Positions 44,080 through 56,000 of a stretch of 64,000 bases of DNA are shown here, one piece after another. The notes beneath the pieces were generated by a model. It searched no databases and had not been told where the DNA came from. It worked only from the letters and a program-made list of their open reading frames with translations. The DNA is from Melastoma dodecandrum (lineage: Eukaryota; Streptophyta; Magnoliopsida; Myrtales; Melastomataceae). Within the stretch, counting starts at the first letter, position 1. Every line of letters begins with the position of its first letter. Made by a program: the position numbers and the translations under genes. Location: the NCBI GenBank assembly GCA_029817715.1, contig JARUPY010000387.1, forward strand, positions 1,550,001 to 1,614,000, written 5' to 3'.

Positions 44080-44166
44080 TCGCAATCTTGAGGGACTGTG
44101 AGAGTATACACGCTTGAAAAATTTCCTTTCCTTTCATACCCAAATCATCCGTTTGATTTTGTCATC

Positions 44167-47100
44167 ATGTCTTCCTCCGGTGGTTTTTCTGTGCAACCTC
44201 CACGGCCGTTTGATGGTGAAAACTATCAAATTTGGGCGGTCAATATGACGGTTTTTTTGAAATCTCAGGATCTCTGGAGCACTATTGAGCGGAACGTTGA
44301 AGCTCGAGCCCTTCCTGAAAATCCCACATTAAATCAGTTGAGGCTACACAGTGAGGAGTCCACCAAGCCGTTCAAGGCCCTTGCTGCTATTCATGCCTCT
44401 GTTTCTGAAGGAGTACTTGCAAGAATTCTTACTTGTGAGACGGGAAAGGAAGCATGGGACCGACTAAAGGAGATGTTCGAAGGTAGTGGTCGAAATCAGA
44501 GAATAAGAGTTTCAAATTTATGGAGAGAGTTTGATTTGCTCAGAATGAAGGACTCGGAGAGTATAAAGGAATATGTCGACAAGCTGATGAGGGTTGTCAA
44601 TCAGATCAGATTGTTGCAGGTAGAGTTGCCAGACAGCAGAATTGTTGAAAAGATTCTTGTGACTATTCCAGAGAGATTTGAGTCGAAAATTTCGGCATTG
44701 GAAGAATCTCGCGATCTCACTAAGTTGACAGTCGAGGAATTGGTCGGTTCTCTTCAAGCACAAGAACAAAGGAGAGCAATAAGACAGGAGGAGCAACCTG
44801 AAGGCGCACTTTTAATGAAGGCAAAGGGGAAGGAGAAATATGCCCGTAGAAACGAAACAAGAAAAAGTGCCATCGAAAAAAAATTCAAGAACAAAAAGTT
44901 TAGCGAGAAACATCAAAAAGAGTTTCCTCCATGTTCTTATTGTAGTAAAACTTCTCATACGGAAGATTTCTGTTGGTTTAGACCCGGTTACAAGTGCAAG
45001 CATTGTAATGTTCCTGGTCATGGTGAAAAATTTTGTAGGAAGAAGAAGGTTGTTTCTGAAGAGCAAGCACATGTTGCAGAGAATAAGTCGATGCAGGAAG
45101 ATCAACTCTTTGCGGCAACCTTTTCAGCAGCAAGTTATGGAGCTGATGCATGGCTCATCGATAGCGGATGCACGCATCATATGTCTCCCGATGAGAAATT
45201 ATTTGTAGACTTGGATAAGTCTTTCTCGACCAGCATTAAAATCGGGAACGGACAGCTTCTGAAGGCGCTTGGTAAGGGGTCGACTATTATTAAAAATTCT
45301 TCGGGTACTAACCGAATTTCAGAAGTTCTTTTTGTACCAGAATTGTGCCAAAATCTTCTGAGTTTGGGACAGTTGTTGGAGCAAAAATATATTTTGCACT
45401 TCGAGGATTTGCATTGTTCGGTGGCTGGTCATGACGGAAAGGAGTTTATGAAAGTGAAGATGCAGGATCGATGTTTTCCAGATAAATTTCAATCAGATTC
45501 TTTGGCCTTGTCGGCCAATGTAGATGATTCTCAGTTATGGCATAGAAGAATGGGGCATATAAGCCTCACTACTTTGAAGAAGATGCATTCAGATGAGTTG
45601 ATTATTGATCTTCCGGTTATTTATGCGTGCTCAGATGTTTGTGCCGTTTGTGAATACGGCAAACAATCCAGACTTCCTTTTGAAGAAGCAAAGTGGAAAT
45701 CGACGGAGAAACTTCAATTGGTTCATTCAGATGTTTGTGGTCCAATGAGTGTGCCTTCTTTAAATGGAAGTAGGTACTTTTTGATCTTCATCGATGATTT
45801 TACTCGTTTTTGTTGGATTGTTTTTCTCAAGACAAAAAGTGAAGTTTTCGGCGAGTTTGTTAAGTTTAAACAGCTGGCCGAAAATCAATGTGGTTGTAAA
45901 ATTAAAGCCTTGAGATCGGACAACGGAAGTGAATATACTTCTGGGGAGTTCAAAAAATTTTGTGCGCAAGCCGGAATCATTCAACAGTTCACGGTGCCGT
46001 ATTGTCCGCAGCAAAACGGGGTTAGTGAACGGAAGAATAGATCTATAATGGATATGTCAAGGTGTTTGATATTTGAAAAAGGATTGCCGAAGGAGTTTTG
46101 GGCCGAAGCGGCGAATACTTCGGTTTATTTGCTAAATTTGCTACCAACCAAAGCTTTGAAAAATTCTACTCCGTATGAAGCTTGGTTTGGAAAAAAATGC
46201 TCGGTGGATCATTTACGAGTTTTCGGATGTATTTGCTATGCTCATATTCCGGAACAAAAAAGAGACAAACTTGATTATCGAGCTGAAAAATCTATTTTTA
46301 TCGGATATGGATCGAATACCAAGGGTTACAGGATCTATAATCCCACGAATAAAAAATTTTCGGTGAGTAGAAGTTTATCGTTTGATGAGGACGCGAAGTG
46401 GGATTGGTGTGTTGAAAAACCAGCCACGAGTCTTGGTGAACTTGGACAATCTTCTCCTGATGTCGCCGAATTTGACGACGAACCAGTGAGGGGATTAAGA
46501 TCTTTGCAAGATGTCTATCAGAGATGTAATCTGACCATGCAAGATCCTGATTCTTATGAAGTTGCTTCTATGGATGTCAACTGGATGGCAGCCATGCAAG
46601 AAGAAATTGATTTGATTAATAAAAATCATACTTGGGATCTTGTCGATAGACCATCTGATAGAAAGGTAATCGGAGTAAAGTGGGTTTATAGAACGAAGTT
46701 AAATGCCGATGGTTCCGTAAACAAACTCAAAGCACGGCTTGTTGTGAAGGGATATTCTCAGGAAGCCGGAGTTGATTTCTGTGAAACCTTTGCCCCGGTG
46801 GCTCGGCATGACACAATAAGGATGTTATTCGCACTTGCAGCAAAGATGGGCTGGAAAATCTTTCATCTCGATGTTAAGTCGGCGTTCTTGAATGGTTATC
46901 TTGATGAGGAAATCTTTGTAGAGCAGCCCGATGGATTTTCCGTAGATGGATGCGAAGAGAAAGTTTGTTTGCTTCGCAAGGCACTTTACGGTTTGAAACA
47001 AGCCCCTCGTTCGTGGTACAGCAGGATTGATTCCTATCTCTTAGAGAAGGATTTTTCTAGAAGTGAGACGGAAGCAACACTTTACATAAAAAAGTCACGG

Positions 47101-48078
47101 GGTAAGGTGTTACTTATCGTGTCGTTATATGTGGATGATTTGCTTATCACAGGGGGAGATGAAACGAAAGTAAATCAGTTCAAACTCAACATAGCCGAAG
47201 AGTTCGAAATGTCAGATTTAGGGCTGATGCATTATTTTTTGGGATTTGAGATACATCAAGAAGATGACGGCGTCTTTTTTAATCAAAAAAAATATGCCAC
47301 GGACTTGCTGAAAAAATTCAGAATGAATGAAGCTAAGTCCGTACCGACTCCTCTCGTTGCTAATTTAAAGTTGGTGAAAGATGATGGAAGTGATGAGGCC
47401 GATGCGACATTGTTTAGAAGTATTATTGGAAGTTTGTTGTATTTATCAGCATCGCGCCCGGATATAATGTTTGCAGCCAGTTATTTGTCCAGATTTATGC
47501 AATCTCCGAGCCAAATCCATCTTTGTGCAGCGAAAAGAGTGTTGAGGTATGTGAAAGGCACAGTTGATTTTGGTATTCGGTTTGTGAAAAATAAAAGTTC
47601 AAACCTCCAAGGTTTCTGCGATAGTGATTGGGCTGGAAGTATTGAGGACTCGAAAAGCACGTCAGGTTTTACGTTCTCGTTTGGAAGTGGAGTATTTGCT
47701 TGGAATTCAAAAAAGCAAGAAGTTGTAGCGCAATCCTCCGCCGAGGCAGAGTATGTTTCAGCTGCAGCGGCCAGCAATCAAGCGATTTGGTTGAGAAAAG
47801 TTCTGGAGGACATGGGCTGGAAACAAGTGGTTCCTACGGTGATATATGTTGACAATAAGTCTGCTATTGCAATAGCTCAAAATCCGGTTCAACATGGTAG
47901 GACAAAACATATTTCGGTCAAGTATCATGCGATTCGAGAAGCGGTGAAGAACGGTGAAGTCAAGCTCGAATATTGTCCATCTCGAGATCAAGTCGCGGAT
48001 ATTCTGACTAAGTCTTTACCGAAAGATCAGTTCCAGCATCTCAGACAAAAACTTGGAGTGTTTCCTAAACAACCTTAA
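44167..48078 (+). CDS. Copia Gag-Pol polyprotein
   Basis: This single frame encodes all proteins needed for transposition. The frame opens at ATG 44098. The next ATG, 44167, begins MSSSGGFSVQ, which looks like the usual gag start, so I prefer it (1303 residues). Counted from 44098: gag with FDGENYQIW, two CCHC knuckles (CSYCSKTSHTEDFC and CKHCNVPGHGEKFC, about 279-312), protease WLIDSGCTHHM (about 350), GAG pre-integrase LWHRRMGHIS, integrase core (HSDVCGPM, FIDDFTRFCWIVF, RSDNGSEY, CPQQNGVSERKN), reverse transcriptase with VKSAFLNG and YVDDLLITG (about 1010), and RNase H with DSDWAG, AQSSAEAEY and VDNKSAIAIA. No stop or frameshift is seen. Two knuckles in place of one are a less common gag feature. 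Confidence 0.96.
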   Translation: MSSSGGFSVQPPRPFDGENYQIWAVNMTVFLKSQDLWSTIERNVEARALPENPTLNQLRLHSEESTKPFKALAAIHASVSEGVLARILTCETGKEAWDRLKEMFEGSGRNQRIRVSNLWREFDLLRMKDSESIKEYVDKLMRVVNQIRLLQVELPDSRIVEKILVTIPERFESKISALEESRDLTKLTVEELVGSLQAQEQRRAIRQEEQPEGALLMKAKGKEKYARRNETRKSAIEKKFKNKKFSEKHQKEFPPCSYCSKTSHTEDFCWFRPGYKCKHCNVPGHGEKFCRKKKVVSEEQAHVAENKSMQEDQLFAATFSAASYGADAWLIDSGCTHHMSPDEKLFVDLDKSFSTSIKIGNGQLLKALGKGSTIIKNSSGTNRISEVLFVPELCQNLLSLGQLLEQKYILHFEDLHCSVAGHDGKEFMKVKMQDRCFPDKFQSDSLALSANVDDSQLWHRRMGHISLTTLKKMHSDELIIDLPVIYACSDVCAVCEYGKQSRLPFEEAKWKSTEKLQLVHSDVCGPMSVPSLNGSRYFLIFIDDFTRFCWIVFLKTKSEVFGEFVKFKQLAENQCGCKIKALRSDNGSEYTSGEFKKFCAQAGIIQQFTVPYCPQQNGVSERKNRSIMDMSRCLIFEKGLPKEFWAEAANTSVYLLNLLPTKALKNSTPYEAWFGKKCSVDHLRVFGCICYAHIPEQKRDKLDYRAEKSIFIGYGSNTKGYRIYNPTNKKFSVSRSLSFDEDAKWDWCVEKPATSLGELGQSSPDVAEFDDEPVRGLRSLQDVYQRCNLTMQDPDSYEVASMDVNWMAAMQEEIDLINKNHTWDLVDRPSDRKVIGVKWVYRTKLNADGSVNKLKARLVVKGYSQEAGVDFCETFAPVARHDTIRMLFALAAKMGWKIFHLDVKSAFLNGYLDEEIFVEQPDGFSVDGCEEKVCLLRKALYGLKQAPRSWYSRIDSYLLEKDFSRSETEATLYIKKSRGKVLLIVSLYVDDLLITGGDETKVNQFKLNIAEEFEMSDLGLMHYFLGFEIHQEDDGVFFNQKKYATDLLKKFRMNEAKSVPTPLVANLKLVKDDGSDEADATLFRSIIGSLLYLSASRPDIMFAASYLSRFMQSPSQIHLCAAKRVLRYVKGTVDFGIRFVKNKSSNLQGFCDSDWAGSIEDSKSTSGFTFSFGSGVFAWNSKKQEVVAQSSAEAEYVSAAAASNQAIWLRKVLEDMGWKQVVPTVIYVDNKSAIAIAQNPVQHGRTKHISVKYHAIREAVKNGEVKLEYCPSRDQVADILTKSLPKDQFQHLRQKLGVFPKQP

Positions 48079-48085
48079 GGAGGAG

Positions 48086-48308
48086 TGTCAGCGGTTAAGG
48101 TTTTTAGGATTTGATTTATTTTCTAAAATATTCTAGGAATAAGATTTGATTTAGCAAATCTAGAGATTTAGGAGATCTATTTAGATTCTCTTTTAGTTTT
48201 TGATTGTTTTCCTATATAAGAATCTCTTGTAAACATGAGTTTAATAAGTTGTTTTTTTTGCCAACCAATAATTTTCTACAATTTTTATCCTCGAATCAAA
48301 GTTTGACA
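48086..48308 (+). repeat. 3' LTR of the Copia element
   Basis: 223 bp, ending in TTTGACA before the AACAT duplication. Confidence 0.96.
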
Positions 48309-48412
48309 AACATTAAGGTTGTCTGGATTCCGACCCGGATAATATTCTAACGCGTTTCGTGTTCGTAGCGCCTATAGCAAATTACAAGAGCCCTGGGTGT
48401 CCGTCCTCTGAA

Positions 48413-49072
48413 TCACACGAACATGGAGACCAACAATCCCAGTGCACCGCAGATTGCCGCAACTGGGAGGGACGTGCCAGAAGAGACCTTGTGGTCTGTG
48501 TCGACACCGGGGGCAGGAGCGGGAGCAGTGGTCTCGATGAACCCGAAATCGAAGGGGAATTCCTTGCCGGAAGATCCCTCGGCGTTGATGACGGTGATAT
48601 GGAGCTTCTGGCCAAACTCGCAGTGCTTCCCGATGGAGCTGAGGTAGTAGTAGTCTCCTGTCTTGGTTAGGTTGAGGATGAGCGGGGCCTCGTAGTGCAT
48701 CTCTATGGGGGAGATGGTGTTGCACGTCTCGTAGTCCTTACCACTCACCTCCATCACATTGTTTGGCCCCAGCCTGAACGGAAATACTGCGGAAAATGAC
48801 GTCACAATTCTTAGACACGGAAAAATACCAACGATGAGATTGGTACGATCTCAGCTAGTACACAAATAACTCGGGGAGGACTCACTGAGTTGGTCGCCGG
48901 CCCCGAAAGTCCTTGGCCTTGCCCAGTCGTCATAGAACGTGAGATTATCTGGAACGTCCCAACCTTCTCTTCCGCCGACGACGTGAAGCATCGCGTTCGC
49001 AGATTCCATCGTCATCAAGCAGCTAAACGCCGCCACCATCACCACAACCATGGCCAAATTGCACCTCCGCAT
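48413..49072 (-). CDS. Early nodulin-like (phytocyanin-domain) GPI-anchored protein
   Basis: These are plasma-membrane or cell-wall arabinogalactan-type proteins of the phytocyanin family. Two exons join in frame: 49072-48886 and 48786-48413 (GT-AG), giving 186 residues. A signal peptide covers about residues 1-26 (ending ESANA). The phytocyanin domain begins LHVVGGREGWDVP, has WARPRTFGAGDQL at the intron, then FPFRLGPNNVMEV, CNTISPI, GDYYYLSSIGKHCEFGQKLHI. A short APAPAP stretch and a hydrophobic C-terminus (LPVAAICGALGLLVSMFV) predict a GPI anchor. Copper ligands typical of plastocyanin-like blue proteins (the first His and the axial Met) are not where expected, as in early nodulin-like members. 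An upstream in-frame ATG at 49153 is less likely because it would bury the signal peptide. The Copia element lies just beyond the 3' end. Confidence 0.93.
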
Positions 49073-49277
49073 TTTCTCGTGTACCTCAGCGATATCCGGG
49101 CACTCAACAGGGAGGACAAAGGCCACGATCGAAACCTGGGTAGAGGAACACAAAGTTGGAGATTCTTCGAAGGGAATGCGTATCTTCCTCGTGCTTTTTA
49201 ATAGAGAATCAGATGAGCCCGACTAACGACAATTTGTTGTCCATCGTGTATCGTCTCTTGTTTCTGTTTTTTGAGTA

Positions 49278-49287
49278 GTTATATAGG
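49278..49287 (-). promoter_or_regulatory. TATA box of the phytocyanin-like gene
   Basis: CCTATATAAC on the minus strand, about 206 bases upstream of the chosen ATG. Confidence 0.55.
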
Positions 49288-50022
49288 AGGGAGTTGGTTA
49301 TCTTGTTCCTCTGACGTGCTCTTGTCTTAACCTTCGTAGGTTGTCGTTAACTATTCGCTAAGACTTTGTTAATTTACGAATCACATGGTCTTTGGCATCG
49401 TAATAATATCAATCGCGGATATTCAGACAACGATCCCTCCAAGTCTTTGTATTCATAAACTTATTGCAGAAGAAGAAGAACAAGAAGAACAAGAGAAGAA
49501 GATGATGGCTGACTGGTTTTTCTGAAAAAAATACAGCTTCTCTAATAACAAATGGGAGTTGCAAAAAACAAAGGAATCCCACAAATAGGAGGATCCCCTG
49601 GTCATAACGGCCACGTTTCTATCTCGGAGTCACACGAATAGTTTCGAATTCTTACCTTGTATTTCGGACATCGCGAGGGATTGCCGTCTCCCCTCTCCCC
49701 ATCCTTGTGATCAGTGCCTGAGCTCTGGATCCTTTCTGGGGGTTTCTGTTTGTCCAGCTGATCAGGTTTTCCTTTCCTCTTGATGCAGGGAGCGTTCACG
49801 TCCGTGGAATATGAGGCAACGTTCTGAGTTTCGTCGTGTTTGGGATTCGGGTCTGGTGATCTGGGTTATTTGGAGATAGTTCCACGTCCGGGGCATTGGA
49901 TGCGTGCATAGAGGGACGCCGTTCGTTGTAGTCGCAGTTTTTTCGTTCCAGGGATAGTTAGTGGTTTCTGGATCATTGGAGTCTGTCGTGTAGGGAAGTT
50001 CGCAGGAACATCTACGTGGAAA
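49288..50022. other. Divergent promoter region of the phytocyanin-like and MLKL genes
   Basis: No gene is recognised. It includes a GAAGAAGAAGAAC-type repeat near 49470-49502 and, to the right, the likely leader of the MLKL gene. Confidence 0.5.
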
Positions 50023-52359
50023 ATGGAACAGTTCCGGCAAGTGGGGGAGGTGTTGGGGAGCATAAAGGCTCTCATGGTGTTGCAAGATGAGATACAGATC
50101 AGCCGAAGGCAGTGTTGCCTTCTAATCGACGTTTTCACGATGGCATTCGATGTGATCTCGTCCGAAATCACGCATAATCTGAAGCTGGAAGAGAGGAGCA
50201 CAAAATGGAAGTCTCTCGAGCAGCCGTTGCGTCAAATCCACAAGGTTTTTAAGGAAGGGGAGATGTACATCCGGTACTGTCTCGATTTGAAGGACTGGTT
50301 CGCAAAAGCCATGATACTTCACCAGAATAAGGACTGCGTGGAGTTACACATCCACAACTTGCTAACCATTTTCCCGGCGGTGATCGAGGCAATCGAGTCA
50401 GCAGGTGAGATTTCGGGACAAGACACCGAGGAAATTCGGAGGAAAGGTGTTCTGCTAAGGAAGAAGTATGACAAGGAATGGTATGACAGCAAGCTGTTCC
50501 AGTTACGGTACGGGGAGGAGTATCTGGTTTCAAAGAAGCTGTTAAAGCGACTCGACACGGCTTGGAAGGAAGACCGGTGGCTCTTGTCGGAATCGCTTCG
50601 GGAGAAGAGGAAGTCCAGTACACTGACGAAAACAGAAAACCGACTTGCATGCTATCTGCTAAAGAAATTGGATCCTAGCGAGACGTTTGACTGGACAATG
50701 TTCAACAGCATGATCTTGACAGGCGTGAAGGATTATCAGGTGAGGCATAGGGTCGGCGGTGGAAACCAGTTCAAGGACATCGACTGGTTCGGCGAATCTT
50801 TCGTCATGCGTCACTTGCATGGAGAAATCGATAAACGGAAGGATGAGATCTCATCGGTCTTCTCGCTTTCTCATCCCAACATACTGCAGTACCTCGGCTG
50901 CTTCTATGAAGAGGGAAAGGATGAATGTTTTATGATCATGGAGTCGATGAACAAGACGCTCTGGACTTATATAAAGGAGAACTCAAGCCCAAAGAAACGG
51001 ATACTGCTCCCACTTCCGATCGTCGTAGATATAATGCTTCAGATTGCCCGGGGCATGGAATATTTACACTCCGAAAAAGTTTATCACGGTGACCTCAACC
51101 CCGCGAACATTTTCATCAAGACGAGAAGTTCTCTGGAAGGTCATGTTCGCATTAAAGTGTCGGGATTCGGATTACCGTCTTATGGACACCGTAGTAGCAG
51201 CAGCACTCATTCCTCATCGTATCAGGAGCCGACTAACCCCCTCATATGGCATGCTCCCGAGATTCTGGCCGAACAAGAACAACAACAGTCAGAGAGTAGT
51301 TGCAGTAGCAAGTTCTCGGAGAAGGCCGACGTTTATAGCTTTGGGATGATTTGTTTTCAGCTGTTGACAGGGAAAGTCCCATTCGACGATAGTCATCTTC
51401 AAGGAGATCGAGTTGGCCGGAACATAAGAGCCGGAGAGAGGCCTCTCTTCTCATATCTTTCTCCGAAGTACATGGTCAGCCTTACAAAGAGATGTTGGCA
51501 GGCTGACCCATCTCTGCGACCAAGCTTCTCCTCTATAAGCAGAATACTCAGATACGTGAAGAAGTTCTTGGTGATGATCCCCGAAAATGGTCACCACCCA
51601 GAGCTACACTCTCCCCCGGTGGACTACTGGCATGTCGAAGCCATGTTTCAAAAGGAAGCTGAAATGAACGAAATTCACTCTTCGATGTCCCCCGTGTTAC
51701 AAATACCATTTCAAATGTTCGCGTGCAAGATTGTGGAGACAGAGAGATTTCGTACAGGAGCTCGGCCGATAAAGACAGCCAGTTGTGATAACTCCTCCAT
51801 CTGTAAGGACGAGATTGTACGAATTCCAGATGAGGGGCTTGAACCAGCCAACGAATTGAGTTCGGTTTGTTCTGATGACCTCGACAAGAGAGAATTCTTG
51901 CTTAAGGCGCGCACAAAATCACTCGGATGTGCCCCAGGTAAGTTCCCACAGCAGAAGGGCAAGTCATGCAGTTGGAGAACACTAGGCCGGAGGTGATTCG
52001 TTCTGATTTGTTCTTTCTTCTGCAGTGGATGATCTGGTGGTACGTGCGAGCGACTCCAGGTCGGTTTGCTCTGACTTTCCCGATCACCGGAAGTTGATGT
52101 CAACGAAGAGAAGTGGCATCTTATCACAGAAAGGCATAGGTACGTTTCTTCTTAGGGTAACAACAACATCACTGAGAACCTAGGGACGGCTCCTTCAGCA
52201 ACTCAAGGGACAATCTTATTTTCTGCAGGTTCTCCGAAAGTGGGTAATCAAAAACAGACTCTGCACATTCCAGGACAACGCGCGTTGAGTACAAGCACAA
52301 CTAAAAAGAGCGACGCTCTGTCAGTCTCCAGTCCTCGTAGTCGGCCAAGAAGGTGCTAA
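50023..52359 (+). CDS. MLKL: Plant MLKL-like protein (HeLo-type DUF1221 domain plus pseudokinase)
   Basis: Plant MLKL homologues are linked to immunity and regulated cell death and combine an N-terminal helical bundle with a kinase-like domain. Three exons join in frame: 50023-51937, 52026-52139 and 52229-52359, giving 719 residues, near the known length. The helical domain is at about 1-215 (MEQFRQVGEVLGS, RRQCCLLIDVF, WKSLEQPLRQIHKVFKEGE). The kinase-like domain is at about 235-515. Key catalytic residues are altered: HRD is HGD (355-357), the catalytic-loop Lys is Asn359 (HGDLNPAN), DFG is GFG (381-383), and no clear VAIK Lys is seen around 258-269. HAPEIL (410-415), DVYSFGM and DPSLRPSF remain. 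A Ser-rich insert lies between the GFG and APE motifs. The last two exons encode a basic, Ser-rich tail. It is transcribed away from the phytocyanin-like gene. Confidence 0.92.
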
Positions 52360-53049
52360 AATTTCATAACCCCTAGTCCCAGAGGTAAGGACCACCAGGC
52401 CGGTGCCCTCCACAGCAGAGCCACAATCGATCGGTAACTTTTCCAGCAACGTAGCAGATAATCAATCGGCCAGCTGGAGAGGTCAGTCACATCTCCGGCC
52501 ATGTATCAGCAAAACATTAGCTCAAAATGTGTATAGAAGGATATTATAGCAAAGATCAAAACCAGTTAGCCGATTCACCCTCGTGCATGCTTTCCCTTTT
52601 CTCGGCCTTTTCCATCCAACCCTCTTCTTCGGTTTCCGAACAATGGGAAAATTTTGATAATGATAGACAGCTCCCAAAAGAAAAGAAAAGGTATACTTCT
52701 TCTGTACAGCAGAGTTTTTTCTCATTTTACATACAAAACCTCACTTTCTTTCTGATCATCTAAAATTTTATCTACTTTCACTATTGTCTTCGAGCTCCAA
52801 AGCCTCCACCTTGTCACTGTTTACCCATCCTCTATCCACTGTTAATATGCCCCGTTCAAGGGGTCGTGATGATCTCTCTTTCGGTTCTTGTTATCTGGAT
52901 TCCCGTCCAAGAACAAGATGCGATTGACTAATGAATATGTCCTGAAAATGAGGCGTGGATTTGGAGAAAGGCACCTTCATTACAGCCCGAGAAAAGGGTT
53001 TGCCGAATATCGCTCTATCTCCAATTTCTTTCCTTTCTTCCATTCCAAC
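52360..53049. other. Convergent intergenic region
   Basis: This contains the 3' UTRs of the MLKL and SPA genes. No further gene is recognised. Confidence 0.5.
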
Positions 53050-56000
53050 CTAAGCCATCTCCAATACCTTTATGCAGCCACTAGAGTTGGCAGCAATTAA
53101 CATGTCAGATTTCCTTCTCCAGCAGACACTGGAGACAAATTGCCCATTATCATCGTTTGTTTCCTTCCCAGAAATTTGATCAATAGAGCCGAATTTGAGG
53201 GAGGTAATCGGCATCGGCAAAGATCTATAGTAGGTGAAAACCTGAAAGAAGGAATTTCAATTAATATGCGTCCTTAACAATTCTCATCAGGTTCAGGTTT
53301 ATGAGTAATACACCAATTCATCTTTGTAAAGTAGATTATCCATAATCTGAAAAGAGCAAAAAAAAGGAAAGGGTACTTACCTCATTTGTTTCAGAACCAC
53401 ATGTAATGAAGCCATTAGCAGCAGATAAGCCGACAAAGTTCTGACAAGAATTTAAAAGAAGGAAAAGAAAGGAAAAATCAGCTGACATGAAAACAAGGTT
53501 TCTCCAGTAAGTAGCTCGGAACCTGATGATTAAGCCATATACCAAGTACTCGACAGGGGCAACAGAGTAAAATCAGAGCCGGAGAAAATAATGATGGTAC
53601 CTTCTCGTTAGTATGACCACGAAAGGTGAGGCAGCAGGCCCCACCTGACAAAGCTTTGTTGGGACTGCTTCTAGTGAGATCCCAAAGCTTTAACGTGTTG
53701 TCAGTGGATGCAGTTACCACATTTTGGGAGTCCAGAAATTTCACATAGCTTACAGCTTTCTCATGCCCTGTCAAAATGCACCAGGGGCTTCTTGCATTCC
53801 GCAGATCGTAGCAGTATGTCAAATAATCCGCCGACCCAAAAGCTAGCAAGTGAGCGGAATGAGCAGAGAACTGGACACAGCAGACATTAGCTATATTTCT
53901 GATAGTTGCCACCCGATTTCTCTGCATTAAAAACAAATGCCATGAGATTGCTTTGCCTACCAGAAGGATGGCTTTACTGAAGATTCTCAAAATATACAAG
54001 CATCGTTTACTGCTCTTTCTCAAAGTAGAATGTTGATTTGTCGCACACAGTTCAAAGGAATGTGATTAACTGGACCTTAAAGAAAATGTTAGTCACATCT
54101 CAACTCTAATCGCATATTTTACTTTGGATAATTGCAGATATATAAACAACTTGAAAGGAAAGTGCCAATAGGATTGGCCTTCCCCTTATTCTATTGACCA
54201 CTTAATTCTGAAAAATAAAGCTCCAGAAAAGTAACATTTGAAGAAAGAAATCAATACAAGCTTATCATCAATAAAATCTCAGGGCATGAACTACGATCGT
54301 GATAGAGGGCAGAAGGGAACCTCGTTGATGCTCCAAAGTTTTACTGTGCAATCATCACTTCCACTGGCAAACTTGGTGGGACATACCGGTGAAAAGTCAA
54401 CTGACCAAGCCCTCTTCTCGTGCTCCCTATACTCGGAAAATACTTGACCAGTGGTAACATCCCATAACTAGCAACCATCCAAAGAAAGATAATCAGAACA
54501 AATTTCACTCTTTCGTTGTGTGGCAATAGAATGGTCGCAACCCCACCAACAAGCACAGCAGACTTGAACAATGATTAAAAACTAATTAATACAGAGGGAG
54601 CCCTATTTTCCTAATTTATTAATGACTTCTTAATCATTCAGAATATCTGAAAAATCAATTAAAAATTTATGCACCTCTATTGAAGTAATAGATTAGTCAA
54701 ATGAAGTTACAGACAACAGATTTCAGGAGATAAAGGGAAAAAAGTTTGACCTTCTAAATCGAAAAAAGGGTCTTATTTCAGGAGATTAACCTTCTAAATC
54801 GAAAAAAGTTTGAGTATTCTACTTACCTTAACGATGCCATCATAATCAGATGAAGCAAGATAATTTCTGATATAGTTATTCCAGCAGACGCAGCTCAGCC
54901 TTGATCTGTTGGACATCTCAACTGCTGGATAGTGAATATCAACGGACTGATTCAAGAGTGCATCAAATTCGTATATTTTGATTTTCTTTGACACCCCAGC
55001 AGCAGCAAGATAATCCTGGTCTCGGTTGAAACTCAAAGAACAAATCACATTGGCAGAGTTGTTAAACTCCCCACTTCTAAGAACACCACGTACTTTGAAC
55101 TTAGTATATCGAGCATACTTACATAAACCATCAAAGAAAGCCCCTGTTTGATCCATAAAACTACTTAATTCTTCATCGTTATCAATTGAGGATGAGTTGT
55201 CGTGACTCCTCAAAACATCACAATCAGTGCGTCCTGTGACATCACTTTCTAAGGTTTGTATTCTAGACCTCAAGGAGAAGTAAGCAGTTTCAAGACGATC
55301 CATATTCCCCTGCAATCGAGACTTGTTCACATCGGAAGCAACAGAGAGTTGACACACAAAATGCAAATTCGAGAGCTGTTTATCATGAAGCTTGTCTCCC
55401 CTTGCATCTAGAAGGCCCATGGAAGGGCAGGGATGACCTAAGCATCCAGTGACACGCCTTTTTGCTATCTCTTGGATATCTGCTTCCAAACATTTTAAAT
55501 CTTCCACCAACTTGGAGGCCGACCTTTGCTTCTGTTCTTTTGAGGTGACAAGAAAATGTAGCAGTAAATCTGACTCGGCATCATCTTGCTCAATGATAGA
55601 CGATAACTCTTCAGAGCACACATCCTTAAGACCGTTAAGCACATCTGATTGCAGGACATCCCTGTTGCATGTTACCATAAGGATTCGATCAGAAATCCAC
55701 ACTGTTTATATTGAACAAAAATATTTCAGTAATTCTTAAACAGAACTCTGGATATTCTGATTTTTTTCAGGAGAATAACTGAAAAAAGAAACAGTACGAG
55801 CCAGAAGAAACAAGAAACATTAAACTATACAAATATGGAGAATGTTTCCACGCAGCATGGCAGGTAATATTCCTCATGCACAAATTGTTTTGACCAAAAT
55901 TTTACCTAGTGGATGGGCGTGACGATGGGTCAGGGTGAAGAAGCCACAAGCAGAAACCCACTTCTCTAGGATTTTCAGATAAGAAATTAGGAGGAAAGAT

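Larger units (their letters stand above)
43840..48308 (+). mobile_element. Intact Copia LTR retrotransposon
   Basis: The element is 4469 bp. The 5' LTR is 43840-44067 (228 bp) and the 3' LTR 48086-48308 (223 bp), both TGTCAGCGG...TTTGACA. They differ by one base and one 5-bp gap. The host flanks are AACAT at 43835-43839 and AACAT at 48309-48313, a perfect 5-bp target duplication. The primer site starts right after the LTR, and a short purine tract (AAGGAGGAG) precedes the 3' LTR. The polyprotein is open throughout. The near-identity of the LTRs means a recent insertion. It landed about 100 bp beyond the stop codon of the phytocyanin-like gene. Confidence 0.97.
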
